Positions 14,546-27,047 of a DNA stretch of 64,000 nucleotides are shown here, in pieces. The DNA is from Cyathus striatus (taxonomy: Eukaryota > Basidiomycota > Agaricomycetes > Agaricales > Nidulariaceae). The notes under the pieces were generated by a model, which saw nothing but the letters and a program-made list of their open reading frames with translations, made no database searches and had not been told where the DNA came from. Numbering within the stretch: the stretch's first letter is position 1; the number at the start of each line of letters is the position of its first letter. The DNA is taken from the NCBI GenBank assembly GCA_025738555.1, contig JAOVFP010000010.1, positions 682,001 through 746,000 on the forward strand, written 5' to 3'. The position numbers and the translations under genes were made by a program.

Positions 14546-17500
14546 CTTTCACGTTCATCTAAGTATTAACTAATGTAATGTATCATATGCATAAGGACTT
14601 ATAATATCACTTTTATGCAAATTTCTCCCGGTACAGTGGGATCCTTATTTTAGCCATCCTAACTTACGTTCCCAGTAATGATTTATCTATTACTACATTG
14701 GGAACTCCGAGGATCCTTCTTTCTCCAAAGCAGTTTATCCACCATCGTGCGTTATTGTCCACAGTACCGTTTACAGGTTCCTTCGTCTCATTTCTTGCCA
14801 AAGGACACGCCCACCTACCCACTCCACGATAGCAAACAGTGTGTCTGTTACGACCCATTTCGGTTGATAGAATCTTTCAGGGCATAAGGATCCACCACCG
14901 AGCCATGTGCTCTCTCATTGTTCTGATGGACATATCGTCGAATCACCAGGAATACGCCTACATATTCACATCTTATCTGAACCTATATATAATGCATTTC
15001 TTGATTCAGGGAATATATTGGTTCTATTTTATAGCTTTCTGAAGAGTCTTCGATTCTCTATCAGATAATGATAACACACTTCTACGCTGGTTGAGAACCG
15101 TAGTATCATTGGGAACGATATGACTTGAAGAAGGAATATGATGAGCCGATGGCGACGGCTAACGTGTGGGTAAAAGTTATCATCAAGTGTCCTGAGAAGG
15201 AAAAAACGTATTCCTTATATGCAAACCGAGCATCAATCCGAAGAACCAACCTCTCAGAACAAGGCCTTGGTACAACACCGTCATAGTCGCCGTTACACCC
15301 TACTTGGTTATTTTTGTCGCGCCAAGTTGTACTCTCTTTTGAACTTGATATGGTATGTGCAGGACGCAATTATCATAGACAATCGTAACACCCGAACTAT
15401 GAGTCGAATCCCTAGGTATCAGCTATTTGGAGTAAGGTGGGAACGAACTGCGATAAGCCGTTAAGCCTTATATGTAAATGTCTGATAAGTTCCGGAAGCT
15501 TTATGACGACATTCTACCGACTTCCAACTTTCCCTGCTTCATGTAACGCAAGTCTTATTTTTGTCAACGCGAATACTGGCGTCGCTAGAAATATATCGTT
15601 TGATGGATGTGCCGCCGGCGATGACGCTGATTGAGGCTTCCTGACGGTAAGCGACGACAAATTCGAGTCTAGCGCGTGGAGTAAGTGTCTTCCATATTAA
15701 AGTCGACGTAGGGAGGGAGAAGGGTGAATTTCTTTGTTCTGCATAGCTTTGCATGACAAATAATTCGTACGATATCGATTAATCTGCTTATCTTTATGGA
15801 TATCCTTCGATTACTTAGTGTATTTAGCAATCGAGACTGTTTTGTCATTCGGATCTAAAGCAGTGCTTACCTTGCTACTGTAAAACGAGTCTGAGGTGTA
15901 CTATAATACACCTTATGAATTCAGCAGTTCCTTTCTTAACCTCGTCTGTGAAGGAAGCGAAGTAATGCTATGTAACCTTCGGCCATGACGGAATTTTATC
16001 TGGCACTTTATGTTTCAATTTGCCACCTGTTTTGACATTTGACTTGCCAGGTCTTTCCTCGCATCTATTTTACTTCCGTCTTGCTAAGTCAGGTACATAG
16101 GAATGGAGAGGTACCGTCGACTACTGCGAAGGAGACGGAGAACCCCAAATTCAATCTGAAAGACATTTGTGAAAAGGAGGGCAAAGCTGTTTTTGAAACC
16201 TATACAAGCTCTTGTCTCTTACCTAATCTTTTCAGCTCGTTATATCAGCTGTCTCGGAAAGAATACGCTTGTGCCTCATACCTTTCCTCTTACAAGACTT
16301 TCATCGTTCACATGTTTTTACCGACGGACTTTATCTGCTTGCATATACCAACGAGCGTTGATTATATATATTGAAATCATTTATAGCTTAGCGAATCTCC
16401 TTTCATAGTGATCGCCCACAGTGCAAAATTTGGCTCCGGGACAGCCACAGGGCGAATAACTTCGCAAGAAATCACCGCATTTAGTTCCGCCCTATCTCGA
16501 GGGCGCTTTTACTTGCCGCTTGCGTAACATATGATCGTATTGTTACGTCGCTGTCTGCAGCGCACATTGTAGATTCCCCTTCAATCCAAACTTATGGTTA
16601 GGGTATAATACTGTTATCGAAAGCACCCGACCGATTGACGCAGCCGCAATGATACTTTCCCCTGTGGACATCAGGTGATGCTTGGGCTGTGACGTGCAAC
16701 TTGTATGACGCAGTCTTCGCAAGTTCCAATCAAATCCTTGGGGATGGAATTTACTGTCACGAGTGCTGAAAATTGTAGGCGCTTGTCAACTACATTGAAA
16801 AACAAAGATAAGTACACTGCTTCGATCTATCGTTCCCTTCCACTTGGCTTTGGACAGAATCGTCACATGTACTCTGCTGAGTGTACCAGATATCTTTTCC
16901 GCACGAGTTGAGTACCTCCACCGTTCCCCCGCGCAATTCTCACCTCATATTGGGTTTTATTCCGTGGGTATCCGCCGGCACAACCGTTCTTCTTCCGAGC
17001 GCAGTCGTTAATTCACTTTTTCAAGTCTAGAGGCACTTTCAAAATACCTTTGCGGGACGTTTTGCGGCAGTATGCAACCGTGGCGGTGGCAAGGTTGTCC
17101 CGGGCTCGGTCTCGGCCCATTGAAGGCAGCCACGACAAAGGTCCTAGTACATGCAATTGAATTCTCGTGATTCCCCTGACATAACCATATATTTGTTATC
17201 ACTATTTTCTGGCGCTCTCCTTCTTTCCTAGGCACCTCTGCTATTTTAGGGTTTACTTCCAGACATTCAGTCGCAAGCATCAATCCTCCAAACTCACGCA
17301 TCATTTGAAACCCACAACCTGCAACTCTTTTCCGCCGGCTATTAGATAAGTCCTGGGCTCGACTCTCGCGCTTCATTCGAGAAGATGACCCTGGAAATGT
17401 GCATGCATGGTCGGCAAATGGTGAAAGGGGAAAAGAAGGTATCGTTAGCGGCGGGGTAATTTGACAGATGCCCACGTAGATAGTTACCATATTAAGCAGT

Positions 17501-17964
17501 AGTAATTGGTGCGGATGATGGGTAACTGGGCTGTAGTGGAATTCTGGAAGGGATCTATTTTCTTGCTTTGGCCAAGAATAACTTGTCCCCCATTCCATTC
17601 CCTTCATACGTTCCCATCCATTTGCCTCGAAAGCTGCAGTACGACGTGATGATGACTGATTAATCCTCACTTTCAAGGTGCTTCCTTGGCCTGATGGCGT
17701 CACACACACTGATTCGTGGCCAGAAGGGGAAACTGATACCTTTTAGAAATATCCGGTCTGTCAGGCTCCCGACATAACCAGATTTGATCTTACACGCCAG
17801 GGCAGTACCGCACGCCCAAATTGACTTAGTTAACTCTATGAAACCTTCCAACTTCGGATAACTAACATTCGGGTTATCTGAATAAGGTTCCCCCTTCTCG
17901 AGCACAATGATAAATCTTAAGAAGCGCTTCCGAGAACTGTGCCCGCTCTTGTCCCGTTTGCCTT
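14546..17964. other. Intergenic stretch without recognisable gene
   Basis: The longest frames (minus 17008-17709, 233 codons; minus 17660-17905; plus 16039-16374) show no motif, no plausible splice-joined extension and atypical composition. No repeat or transposon end was recognised. The right-hand few hundred bases would be the promoter region of the DUF6593 gene. Confidence 0.5.
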
Positions 17965-17972
17965 TATATAAA
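17965..17972 (+). promoter_or_regulatory. TATA box of the DUF6593 gene
   Basis: TATATAAA followed by GG lies 122 nt upstream of the ATG at 18087, leaving a 5' leader of about 90 nt rich in pyrimidines. Confidence 0.5.
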
Positions 17973-18086
17973 GGCTACAGCTAAGCGTTGGTGTGGCAAA
18001 CCCTTCTCCCTTTCTTGCACTCCCCACATCCACGATTCCCTCGTCCTTCTAAAAAGACTTCGTGCTCATTCTCCCTATTTGCTGTG

Positions 18087-18860
18087 ATGAATCGACAACT
18101 GCCATTCATCTTCGAGGACCGTACAGGTCATAACACAGGATCTGACTTCGACGATATGTACGACCGAATGTTCTACCACATCTCGCGTCAACCTGGACAT
18201 ACGACCACAAAAATCTATGAAATGCCCATACGAGCTTCTCGACACCGGAGTACCTTGCCATTGGACAGAGACCCCATCGTATACCTCGAGTTCCTGCCAG
18301 ACGAATCGTTAGGGAACGTGTCATTCATGAAGCCCCCTAATCAAGCTACGATACCCATGTCCCGTTACTTACGCAAGACCTCCCTATTCGGATCGTAAGT
18401 TCTTTGCCTTTGTCCGCGGCTTGTTACTGTGGGTCGGAGAGCTTACACTTGCTCCACATCCAGATCACTGTCAAGGAAGTTCATGGGTTCTGATGGGAGG
18501 GAATACAAATGGAGCTACCGTACGGTAGCAGGACAGGAGTGGACTGTGAGTGCAACGTTTTGTTACTGCTGTTACACGCGTTGTTTCCGCCGACGCTGAT
18601 CTTCTTTCAATTTGACTTTTTAGTGTACCACCGCGGAGAACTACATCGTAGCACATTACGACCTGAAGCAGCCAGGTGTTCCAGCATACAATGTATCTGG
18701 AAATAACTTGACGATATACGAACCTTTCGCGCATCTTTCTGCTGGTGAGGCATTACGTTTCCTGCATCCCTGTGCTGTTGATTTACGATTCTTTCCCTTC
18801 ACATCAGAAATTTTGGCTTCATTTATCATAATGCGTCACATCGCGCAGTACCGTCTCTGA
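18087..18860 (+). CDS. DUF6593-type protein
   Basis: Four exons, 18087-18394, 18464-18545, 18624-18744 and 18808-18860, give 187 residues. The N-terminus is hydrophilic (MNRQLPFIFEDRTG) with no signal peptide. The central part is diagnostic to my eye of the agaricomycete DUF6593 fold: KFMGSDGREYKWSYR, then ENYIVAHYDLKQPG and a C-terminal ILASFIIMRHIAQYR. Members of this family are abundant in mushroom genomes and of unknown function; they are often predicted beta-rich intracellular proteins. The ATG at 18087 is preferred to the upstream in-frame one at 17988 because the latter lies within about 20 nt of the TATA box. It sits about 360 bp upstream of NF-YC on the same strand. Confidence 0.8.
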
Positions 18861-19216
18861 GTCACTTTTCACTTAATTCACAGCTCTGTAGAACGCATGT
18901 TTTCATATTCTCATCATCAGCACGGACACTGTAGTACTACCATCCACGCATCTGCTTTCGGTCTATATGACTCGCATCTATTTACTCGGCCCCAAATCTA
19001 GCCCTCGCTCTACCTAAAAGTACAAAATTACATGTACATGTTGAAATAGCAATTTGATAACAAGGAACAATAGTTAACAGCACAGGGTCGGCGCTAAGGT
19101 TAAGGTTGTCATATTTGTCAGCATTTACAACCACGTCGTGATCACAGCTTGTACTCAAACCGCCATCGTCCAGGTACTCTTCCTCGTCGTCGTCGCCGCT
19201 CTCAAAGCTAGAAAGC
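18861..19216. other. Spacer between DUF6593 gene and NF-YC
   Basis: No gene seen. Serves as terminator region of one gene and promoter of the next. A GTCGTC triplet run near 19185-19200 lies just before the NF-YC start codon. Confidence 0.55.
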
Positions 19217-20105
19217 ATGTCAAATCACAACCAAGCTCCTTTCGTTCAGCCAGGCGAACCGTTGAACGACTTCCTGAGGTCGTTTTGGCAGAGGCAGATC
19301 GACGCGGCTGAGCAGGAGACGCCTGACTACCGGCATCCACCACTTCCTTTGGCGCGAATCAAGAAGGTTATGAAGAGTGACCCGGATGTGAAGGTGAGTA
19401 ATGCGACATGTACGCACATTCGCTTTGCAACTCAGCCAACGTTCGTCGAAGATGATCGCTGCAGATGGTATGCACATCCACGCAAGTGGTAACTGGAACA
19501 GTTTGACCAATTCCGATTCCCCGCAGCCCCCATTCTTTTCTGCAAAGCTTGCGAAAGTGCGTGGCGTTTTTCGTGTTCTTCCTTCCTCCACGTTGCTTTT
19601 GTTAACGTGAAGAACTGTCAATCAGTCTTTATCGCAGAAATAACAGCAAGAGCTTTCATCGTGGCAGATTCTAACAAACGCCGAACACTATCGCGTTCCG
19701 ACATTGCCAAAGCCCTGAGTAAATCCGACCAATTCGACTTTCTCATAGATATCGTGCCGCGAGATGAGCTGCCGTTCCCTGGTGCCAATGGAGCAGGCAA
19801 GAAGGTGGGCTCGAACTCGAAGGGCGGACAGGTGAGTCTAGTGCGTTCTCGCTCTGTACTCCTTCTGACCCGCTGGTTGTCGACCCGGAAAAGATATCTA
19901 TGAATCCTGCCGATGGACAGCCCGGAGGACTGGAGTTAGAAGGAGGGGCAGGTGTTAGTGGGAATGAAGTCTTAGAAGAAGTACGTCCCTTCTCTCTAAA
20001 CTTCCCGGTGTGCTCTGCAACCGTGGATACTGGTTCCTGATGGAAACCTTGCAGCTCGAATCTCTGTTGGCAAACTCCGGCGCGCAGAGGAGCTCGCTGT
20101 CATAA
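19217..20105 (+). CDS. HAP5: CCAAT-binding factor subunit C (NF-YC / HAP5)
   Basis: Histone-fold subunit of the heterotrimeric CCAAT-binding complex; it pairs with NF-YB and acts in the nucleus. Six exons, 19217-19393, 19452-19467, 19527-19556, 19626-19831, 19894-19980 and 20055-20105, encode 188 residues. The histone fold is almost canonical: [17 protein letters not shown], then [20 protein letters not shown] and [20 protein letters not shown], followed by [20 protein letters not shown]. An N-terminal segment ([12 protein letters not shown]) precedes the fold as in other HAP5 proteins. The second exon is only 16 nt and the third 30 nt, yet their phases restore a perfect match to the family. 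The C-terminal tail is Gly/Glu-rich and ends [14 protein letters not shown]; the last two exon joins are less certain than the fold. Confidence 0.92.
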
Positions 20106-20966
20106 TCTCCCTCGGCCCGCCCAGCATCTTCTCGCACGCTCAGCTTGGCCTGCACGTCACAGGATCCTATACTTTTCTCAGGTGGGAGTGAGCCTCTTAG
20201 GTCCATGAGTATATCCAAAAGAATGAACAACGGCAAGAGTCTATTTTACGCCCACTTTCACTGGACTTGTGTATTCTATCTGCATCTAGACTTGTGGGTA
20301 CGGCACGCTGCACACGCAGTTTTTTCTGTTGCGGCTGGCATTTCTCGTTTTTGTATTCAATAGCGTTGAATCGATGTCTGTTTAACGTCCGCCACATTCT
20401 GACTTGTGGATAGCTGGCATCACCTGTCTGCGCTGATTGATCGTCTTGCATGTGCCATACTACCTTCGGAATAGGTATATTGTTTCAGTCACCTGCCTTC
20501 GACGCCATATAGGTAGCAGGCAGCCTATATGACTTCTATTCTTTGCATCGACTTCGATCGTATTCAAATCCTACACGATGTTGACATATTCGCTGATCAT
20601 CTCTAACAAGCAAGGCTGATAAACTCTGCAAGCTAGTGGCGCTGGATAAGGTCACGAAGACCTTGCAGAATACATACTGCTCCACAGTTCTTACAGTGTG
20701 GTCATGAGCGTTTCTCATAAGACCTACGTACCTGTTCTAAAGATTTGGATCCACACGTCTCACGAGATGTTAGGTTCTCGGTTTCCATGTGAAGATCATC
20801 TACTGTCGTAGCATGGGACCAAAGTGTACCACATACGTGAATGGTATTTACGTCGTCCTTATCGCGAATTCAACTTATCATCATTCTTTTCGATTATAGC
20901 ACTATATATACTTAATACTCTAGGTTGTGATAATTCCGATGACGACACGCTTATCATTCTGTGATC
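20106..20966. other. Convergent intergenic region between NF-YC and SDR genes
   Basis: Both flanking genes end here. Frames are short and on both strands; nothing recognisable as protein or repeat. Confidence 0.6.
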
Positions 20967-22114
20967 CTAAATGCACAGTCTGCCCCCATCTATCATAATC
21001 TGGCATGGATGTCAGTGCTATTTGAACGTCGGAGGTTAAGCGGTCTTACCGTTTGTCCTGGATAGATAACGTGAGCGTCAAGTTAACAAGGCGGATTGCA
21101 GGTAAAGCTCACCTGTTATAAACCGCGATTCCTTGGATGCAAGGAATGAGACGAGCGCTGCGACGTCTTCTGGTGTTCCGTTATCATTTACTGCACAATG
21201 TGCCTTTTGCTGTTCTAGGAGTTCTGCTCCGAAGTTCCTTAGTGCTACATATCCACATCAGGCTTCGGGTTCAGCACGGAATAGATGAAAAGACATACTT
21301 AGTTCTGTCACAACCACACCTGAAACGGAACGGACGTAAGCTTCTATTTTATGACGAGGACAATCCTTACTAACCAGGAGCGTAGGCGTTAACAGTAATT
21401 CCACTGGGCCCGAGCTCCCGTGCTAGAAATGGCACGTTCATTCAACGGACATGCGAGGGGTGAGTGATGACTCACCAGCACTATGAGTGAGCGCTCGTAT
21501 ACCAGCCTTACTTGCGGCATAGGCACCACCCATTGCTATTCCTGAGAAACCGCCCAACGACCCACCGCCAATCAACCTTCCGCCTCTGCCTTGCTCGAGC
21601 ATTTGCTTCCCTGCGTGCTTGAAACATAGAAATACGCCTCGAAGGTTTACACCTAGGATATGATCCCATTGTTCAACAGGAGCTGTTGATAGACGTTAGC
21701 TACAGGTTGAGAGAAGGTCAAGGTCACTGTCTTACTTGATACCATGGGCGCAAGTTCCGATACAGCAGCGTTCGCAACCATCTTTCAAGAAGGTTAGCTA
21801 CATCAATGGCGCCATATGGCTTCTGGACGTCGCTGAGCACTCACCACGTCTACTCCGCCCAATTCTGCCACTACATCTTTGATCATCTTCTCTACATCTG
21901 CTTCCACTGACACGTCAGCGGGTGCAATGTATACCTTACGGCCCAACGCTTTGATTTCCTCAGCCATGGCGATAAGTTTGTCCATTTGAGGTCCCGTGCC
22001 AGGTCGGCCGTTCAGTCCGATATCGAATCCATCGGCCGCAAGTCTGAGCGCTATAGCTTTTCCTAGGCCTTGAGCGGCTCCTGTGATGATTGCTACGCCT
22101 TTTGATTCGGACAT
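20967..22114 (-). CDS. Short-chain dehydrogenase/reductase (SDR), diacetyl-reductase-like
   Basis: NAD(P)-dependent classical SDR on the minus strand. The first exon (21845-22114) carries the cofactor motif ITGAAQGLGKAIALRLA (TGxxxGxG), and the exon beginning near 21781 gives VANAAVSELAPMV, the NAA structural motif. The next exon has VNLRGVFLCFKHAGKQML, a serine in GGGSLGGFSG and the active-site YAASK (YxxxK). Downstream exons read ELGPSGITVNAYAPG, GTPEDVAALVSFLASKESR and finish FITGQTIMIDGG...LCI with the stop at 20967-20969. Eight exons are needed, all with GT-AG introns, for about 258 residues, the usual length. The C-terminal GQTIMIDGG is typical of meso-butanediol dehydrogenase/diacetyl reductase-like enzymes, but the substrate cannot be fixed. 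Confidence 0.85.
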
Positions 22115-23491
22115 GGTGTAAGTTTAGGATGTAAGGTTCTGGAAAGATGGGGAAGGGGGAATATGTGAATTATAGTGATTTGGCTGTGGTATTATACCCT
22201 CGTGGGCTATGATGCATAGCCAGCCTTAGGTGGTCGTTACGCGCGGCTTGCAAGTGATCGGGGACTTTGGTAGGAAACTGGTAAGTGAGTCGGTTTTCAG
22301 TTTGACGTTGATGCGACAATGTCATTCGCACGTGCGCGCGTGATGCATCTGGCTTTGAGCGGCAGTGCAAGAGGAGCACCTAGGAGTACCTATCCTTCAT
22401 GATCGTGCCCTCCTAAGTTCCGAGTGTATTTCATTTGGTCATTCGACTCTTGAAGATGGCACGAAGAACGTTAAAAGGATACCCACACGAACTAGGGCAT
22501 CTCGAGAGGAGCATTTACTTGAACTGAGTGGGTACATTTTTGATGCCTGAAGGAGTATCTTTCTCATCGCCGCTAGCTGTCCAGCCGACTGTCGAGGTCT
22601 CTCTCCCAAGGAGCCGAGTTGGCCAGTCTCTTTGGAGACGGTTCCGATGGGCAAGTGAGTAAGTGGAGTTTAAACAATAGAGTCCTTCTCAGCGGCGTCC
22701 TACTTCTAGCCTCTCGATATATAAATCGCATTTCAAAAACCATTTCTTCATCTATGAATAGTCTCGGATCACGTCTTGATCACGTCGTTCAAGAATCTAC
22801 CAAGACTATTTACTATGGTCTTGAAGCTTTAGCACGAATCCTCACCATACCGTAGCGCTATATCAAGTTAAGCGCACAAGATGACGATGGTTAAGTATGA
22901 TGGGAAAGAAGGAAGATCTACTTTGGGTTTACCAATCCTTCACTGGGAGCGGAAAGATCAGCGGCAACGAACGCTTGGAGAGCTCTAGCCGGGGTCACCG
23001 GAATAACGAACCCGAGGTCGCTCACGCGTACGACTCACGTGGTACATGGTAACACCCAGGCACGTATTAAAATGACATAACACAAAACTTTGAAGTGACA
23101 ATGATCTTTCAAAACTTCAGTTCTACTCCCTGCCCTTTCCTTGCATTTGTTTTCACCGATGATACAGACAATGTCTCTCGTCGCGTCCTTTGAATTTCTG
23201 AATCCACTCGTGTACTAAATGAAGAATCGAAGACGTCAGTCAAATAGGTTCAATACAGGCATGATGCCTCCCGCACTTCCCGCATGTCAGCTTTACGGGC
23301 TTTCCTTCGACGATCCAGGTTCTCTATTCCAGAACAATTGAATAACGTTTAAATGATATCAGTGGCCCACGTCAATGTTTATCACACGTACCTGTAATGA
23401 ACACGTCGGCCCAAGCTCACCGACTTCTAATAGCGGTCGGATCCTCAATGACCTCTCTATAACCCTTGGGGCCTTACTGTAGAACGAGGGA
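22115..23491. other. Divergent intergenic region between SDR and lectin genes
   Basis: Upstream sequence for both the minus-strand SDR and the plus-strand lectin. A plus-strand frame at 22619-22855 has a hydrophobic start but no family signal and I leave it uncalled. The stretch from about 23340 to 23520 reappears, diverged, at about 27295-27470 upstream of the lectin duplicate, marking it as the conserved lectin promoter. Confidence 0.55.
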
Positions 23492-23498
23492 TATAAAG
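23492..23498 (+). promoter_or_regulatory. TATA box of the lectin gene
   Basis: TATAAAG lies 66 nt upstream of the lectin ATG. The aligned position in the downstream duplicate reads AGATAAAGC, so the box is weakened there. Confidence 0.55.
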
Positions 23499-23557
23499 TG
23501 AGGTTTGAACTTAGAAGGTAGGTTTTAGGAGTTACTCCAAAGATTGTTCATTTAACC

Positions 23558-24517
23558 ATGCTTCACCAAGTTCTTTGCTTAACTCTACTAGCCATCTTGG
23601 CTACTGTAAATGCTACTCCTACCGCCCGTGCTCCAGGAAAAGGACCTGCGCTTTACGCTTGCCCGAATAGATTGTTTTATCCAAATGCTACCTCTACAGT
23701 TCTGGAGGATGCCACTAATTTCAGTCAATTCTGGCAATGTAGATACGCATCCGGCGTCTATTGTTTCTATGATGTAGGCGCTTTCCTTATTCGTCGTATT
23801 CTAGTCATCTAACCACCGTCCCCTCAACTCCTTCGACAGTATATGGCACATACTTTGTACCACATCCCCAACACCCCAATTCCAGGAGTTGACAGTGACC
23901 CAGCCTGCCCGAACATCATTCCCAACGGTCAGAATTACCTCATTAAGAGCTCACTTGACACGAGCAAATGTGTCACCAGGTCTAGTAATAACGATGGTGC
24001 ACCGCTTCAGATCGGGGTACGTCTAATAACGCACTGATCTGTTAGCATATCCTTTCACATGTATAGGTATGCGACGGACGCCACGACTATCCAGGGCAGA
24101 AATGGTTCTTTGATTCCGCCAATCTTGTTTCCGTTGGCACGAACAAGTGCATCGATGTCAAGGATGGAGTAGTTGCTAACGGTGTCAAATTACAGACATG
24201 GACATGCTATGGTGGAAATACCAATCAACAGTTCTTGCACTGGACTGCTAGCGGATTCCTTGTGTATCCCGAGGACCATATCATTTGGCTTGCGAATCCA
24301 TGGCTTTGTATGGACCTTACTGATGGGAATTTGAATGATGGAACTACTGTAAGTAGTGGAAATCGAGTATTGCTAAAAATATGTTCATGACTCTTCGTAG
24401 ATTCAGATGTGGTCATGCGATTATCCTAACCCGAACCAGGTATGAATCCTTTGACTTCAACGAGCGGTATAACTGACGTATTGTTCTTTCAAGAAATGGT
24501 TCCTTAGCGCTCTGTAA
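23558..24517 (+). CDS. Secreted ricin-B-type (beta-trefoil) lectin domain protein
   Basis: Five exons, 23558-23773, 23840-24016, 24067-24348, 24401-24439 and 24494-24517, encode 245 residues. A signal peptide (LCLTLLAILATVNA) is followed by a short Cys-containing region (YACPNRLFYPNAT, FWQCRYASGVYCFYD) and then a beta-trefoil lectin domain with Q-x-W-type repeats: GQKWFF, NTNQQFLHW and NQKWFL at the very C-terminus, plus the sugar-site-like NKCIDVKDG and PWLCMDLTDG. This is a carbohydrate-binding fold; no toxin A-chain or protease domain is attached. Likely an extracellular or cell-wall lectin of unknown sugar specificity. A truncated, frame-broken duplicate of the first exon pair and promoter is found at 27490-27858. 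Confidence 0.85.
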
Positions 24518-24926
24518 TATGTAATACTAAGTTACGGACTACTGATTTGAACATTTTGTACTTGGACTTACTATTCTTTTTTTTTTTTTTCGTTTTATAA
24601 CTATATCTTTCTTTTTCAGGTCAAGTATAGTATCGTGTATCGTGTACCACAGTCGATTTTACTTATATGATATCAAACAACCAGGGAGAAAACATATTGA
24701 CAGTTTCTTGCTTGCATACCTTGTCATTTCTTTGATGTAAATATGACTGCTAACCTCGGTGTAAGAGAAAGAACCTGCTCTTCGAAGCTTCATGTTCGCT
24801 TCTTGACTAGGCTCTGCGATAGGAGTTAAGTGATTAGATCGGAGTTATACGTACTTATGTTACAATCCAGTGATGCGTTGACGTGACATACCTGTGACCT
24901 TGGCACAGAACCTTCTAGACCTTTCC
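24518..24926. other. Lectin 3' flank
   Basis: Contains a run of about 15 T near 24577-24591 and no gene. It ends at the target site of the inverted-repeat element that starts at 24933. Confidence 0.55.
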
Positions 24927-24932
24927 GGTCAC

Positions 24933-25085
24933 TACGGAAAGCCTAACAACCACGCTCAAAAGCATCAAATGGAATTGAGTTCCGACGTTCGGCATCACGG
25001 CTTCTCGGTTAGATATTTCAGTTTCGGATTCAGGCTTTCAGTTTCGCTTAATACACTCAGGGTCAACTAAGCGAGACCCTGAGTT
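24933..25085 (+). repeat. Left terminal inverted repeat of the 1.85-kb element
   Basis: Matches the reverse complement of about 26640-26785, including CGGCATCACGGC and CTTTCAGTTTCGCTTA sub-blocks. The inner boundary is approximate. Confidence 0.7.
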
Positions 25086-26639
25086 TTCGAGCAGCATATC
25101 ACAACTTTGAATACCAATTTGATGCAATTTTGAAGTATTTCACAATATTGGGCTACCAAACGCTAGCAACGAAAGCACAATTTCCGTTTTATGGTTACAG
25201 GACAGATTTATATAGTATATGGTATATTTTTAAATGTTTTGTTCATAAATTGGTACTATCTGTACTATATAGGCACCTGCTTATTTAAAAAGTAATATTG
25301 AAGTCTATTTGATATACCTACAAAACTAACGCAGTAAAAGTGTCGAGGATAGATTTGAACACGCTTAAAACACGCAACTCAGTCTGTAAAATGCAAGTTT
25401 TAATTGTAAAATTACTTTTATAACAAGTTGAGGAATAAGTACATATAAGATAGTACTAAATTTTTTGTAGCAGAAAACACTCTAAAATTGTTCTGAGGAC
25501 AGACTGAGGCATCATTAAATTTTATATTGAAGATTTTAGTGAGAGAGAAGTTTTTGGATCGAGGCCGATTGTAACTTTGCGATTAAACTTCAAGTTTCAA
25601 GGTTGAGCTTGATTCCTAAACAGACGAGTCTCGTACCACATCGTTTGTTGCAGAAATCGCTTTCACAAAGTACGTGCGCAATATATTTTGAGTTGGGCTT
25701 TGCTAAGTTCTAAAGGATAGAATATAGGCTCGTTTTCTCACCTAATTATCCTTCTATTTTCTCATGTTTCTTTCCTGACAGATTATATATGTATAATCCT
25801 GCAAAAAACATAAGGAAAGCAGTGGTTGTAACGTTCTCAGTACCAGATATATAAGTGCTAAGGTTACAATTGAAGCCTGACCATCGGGATGGTTGGTACG
25901 AAAATAATACAAGTTCTGAATCAATTATGTGTGAATGTCCCTGAGTACGATGTGGATTTTTTTCCAGTGTGTTGAATTTGAGTACTAAACAACTACTTGC
26001 TCAGATTTGTATCGATTTAAACATAAAAATGCTTATTTGAATACAGTATTAGCCGCGAAGTAACATAGTTCAACCATATGATCATATATGACCGTAATAC
26101 GTCAAATCCATAGTGTAGCTGTACCGTATGAAGAACTCTCAAAAGCTTCGACGGGACGGTTATCGGCCCGTAACTCATGGTGACGGAGTACAGCTTTATA
26201 AAGCATATTTTCTTGGAGAGTTGATAGATAAGTGCGACAGAGAATTCACCAAATTTTAAAAATAAAGGCTCAGCAGTTCCTCTTCTTGAAGAAGAGCCTC
26301 TCTATTATACTGCAGAGTTTCCTTCGTTTATTCAGGATGTACAATATAGATCCGTACCAGCTAAGTACGTTCATCGCACATCTACCTTTACCATAGATTC
26401 AATTTCTCCTGGATGGAATGTGTGCGGAAAGCGGAGGAGCATAGTAAGTGATACTACCACATACGCTGCATTAATTCTTAACTGATCTAGCTAATAGTAA
26501 TCGCTCAGTGCAACGCTTCAAAATTACTTCCCAAAATCTAGTGATTAGACAGCTGCGTTATGACTTTGTAGTTCATATATTTAACTTAGAACTTCAACTA
26601 TTAAATTGTTATTTCGCAATTGCGATTTAAAAGCTCTGG

Positions 26640-26785
26640 TTTTCATTTAGTCGACCCTGAGTATACTAAGCGAAACTGAAAGTCTTAAACCGAAAACTGG
26701 GATATCTAACCGAAAGGCCGTGATGCCGAACGTCGGAACTCAATTTTATTTGATGCTTTTGAGCGTGGTTGTTAGGCTTTCCATA
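26640..26785 (-). repeat. Right terminal inverted repeat of the 1.85-kb element
   Basis: Reverse-complement partner of the left arm at 24933-25085, ending at the GGTCAC target duplication. The inner boundary is approximate. Confidence 0.7.
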
Positions 26786-27047
26786 GGTCACAGCTTCAAT
26801 TGAAGTTCAACTTCACTCCGAACAGTCTCCGACCGTCATTTCATTGCCATTCTGTATACCACATCTCCCTAGAGATGACTACAAAGATTCTGCTGGTTGT
26901 TTATCTTCAATACCTAACCTGCACACCTTAATACCCCGGTCTTTGCCGTACAAAGGAAAGACTGTAAATTTTACTAACAAGCAATACTTTCAGCTACGGC
27001 TTTGTACAAGTTCGGACTTGAAGGCCTGGCGGAATCGCTTCCTTCAC

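Larger units (their letters stand above)
24933..26785. mobile_element. Non-autonomous DNA transposon with about 150-bp terminal inverted repeats
   Basis: The left end starts TACGGAAAGCCTAACAACCA and the right end, read in reverse complement, starts TATGGAAAGCCTAACAACCA; similarity between the arms continues for roughly 150 bp with a few differences (left about 24933-25085, right about 26640-26785). The six bases GGTCAC stand directly before the left end (24927-24932) and directly after the right end (26786-26791) and read as a target-site duplication. The 1853-bp element has no protein-like frame, so it would need a transposase from elsewhere. It sits in the interval between the lectin gene and its decayed duplicate. 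The superfamily is not clear from the ends. Confidence 0.75.

Noticed and set aside
17008..17709. 233-codon minus-strand open frame
   Set aside because: No motif, odd composition, no TATA or splice-joined partners. An open frame alone is not enough evidence.
22619..22855. 78-codon plus-strand frame with a hydrophobic N-terminus
   Set aside because: No family, no promoter or splice support. Possible but not supportable.
24577..24591. T run after the lectin gene as a terminator
   Set aside because: A homopolymer this far from the stop codon in a polymerase II gene is not a defined terminator; noted only as sequence composition.
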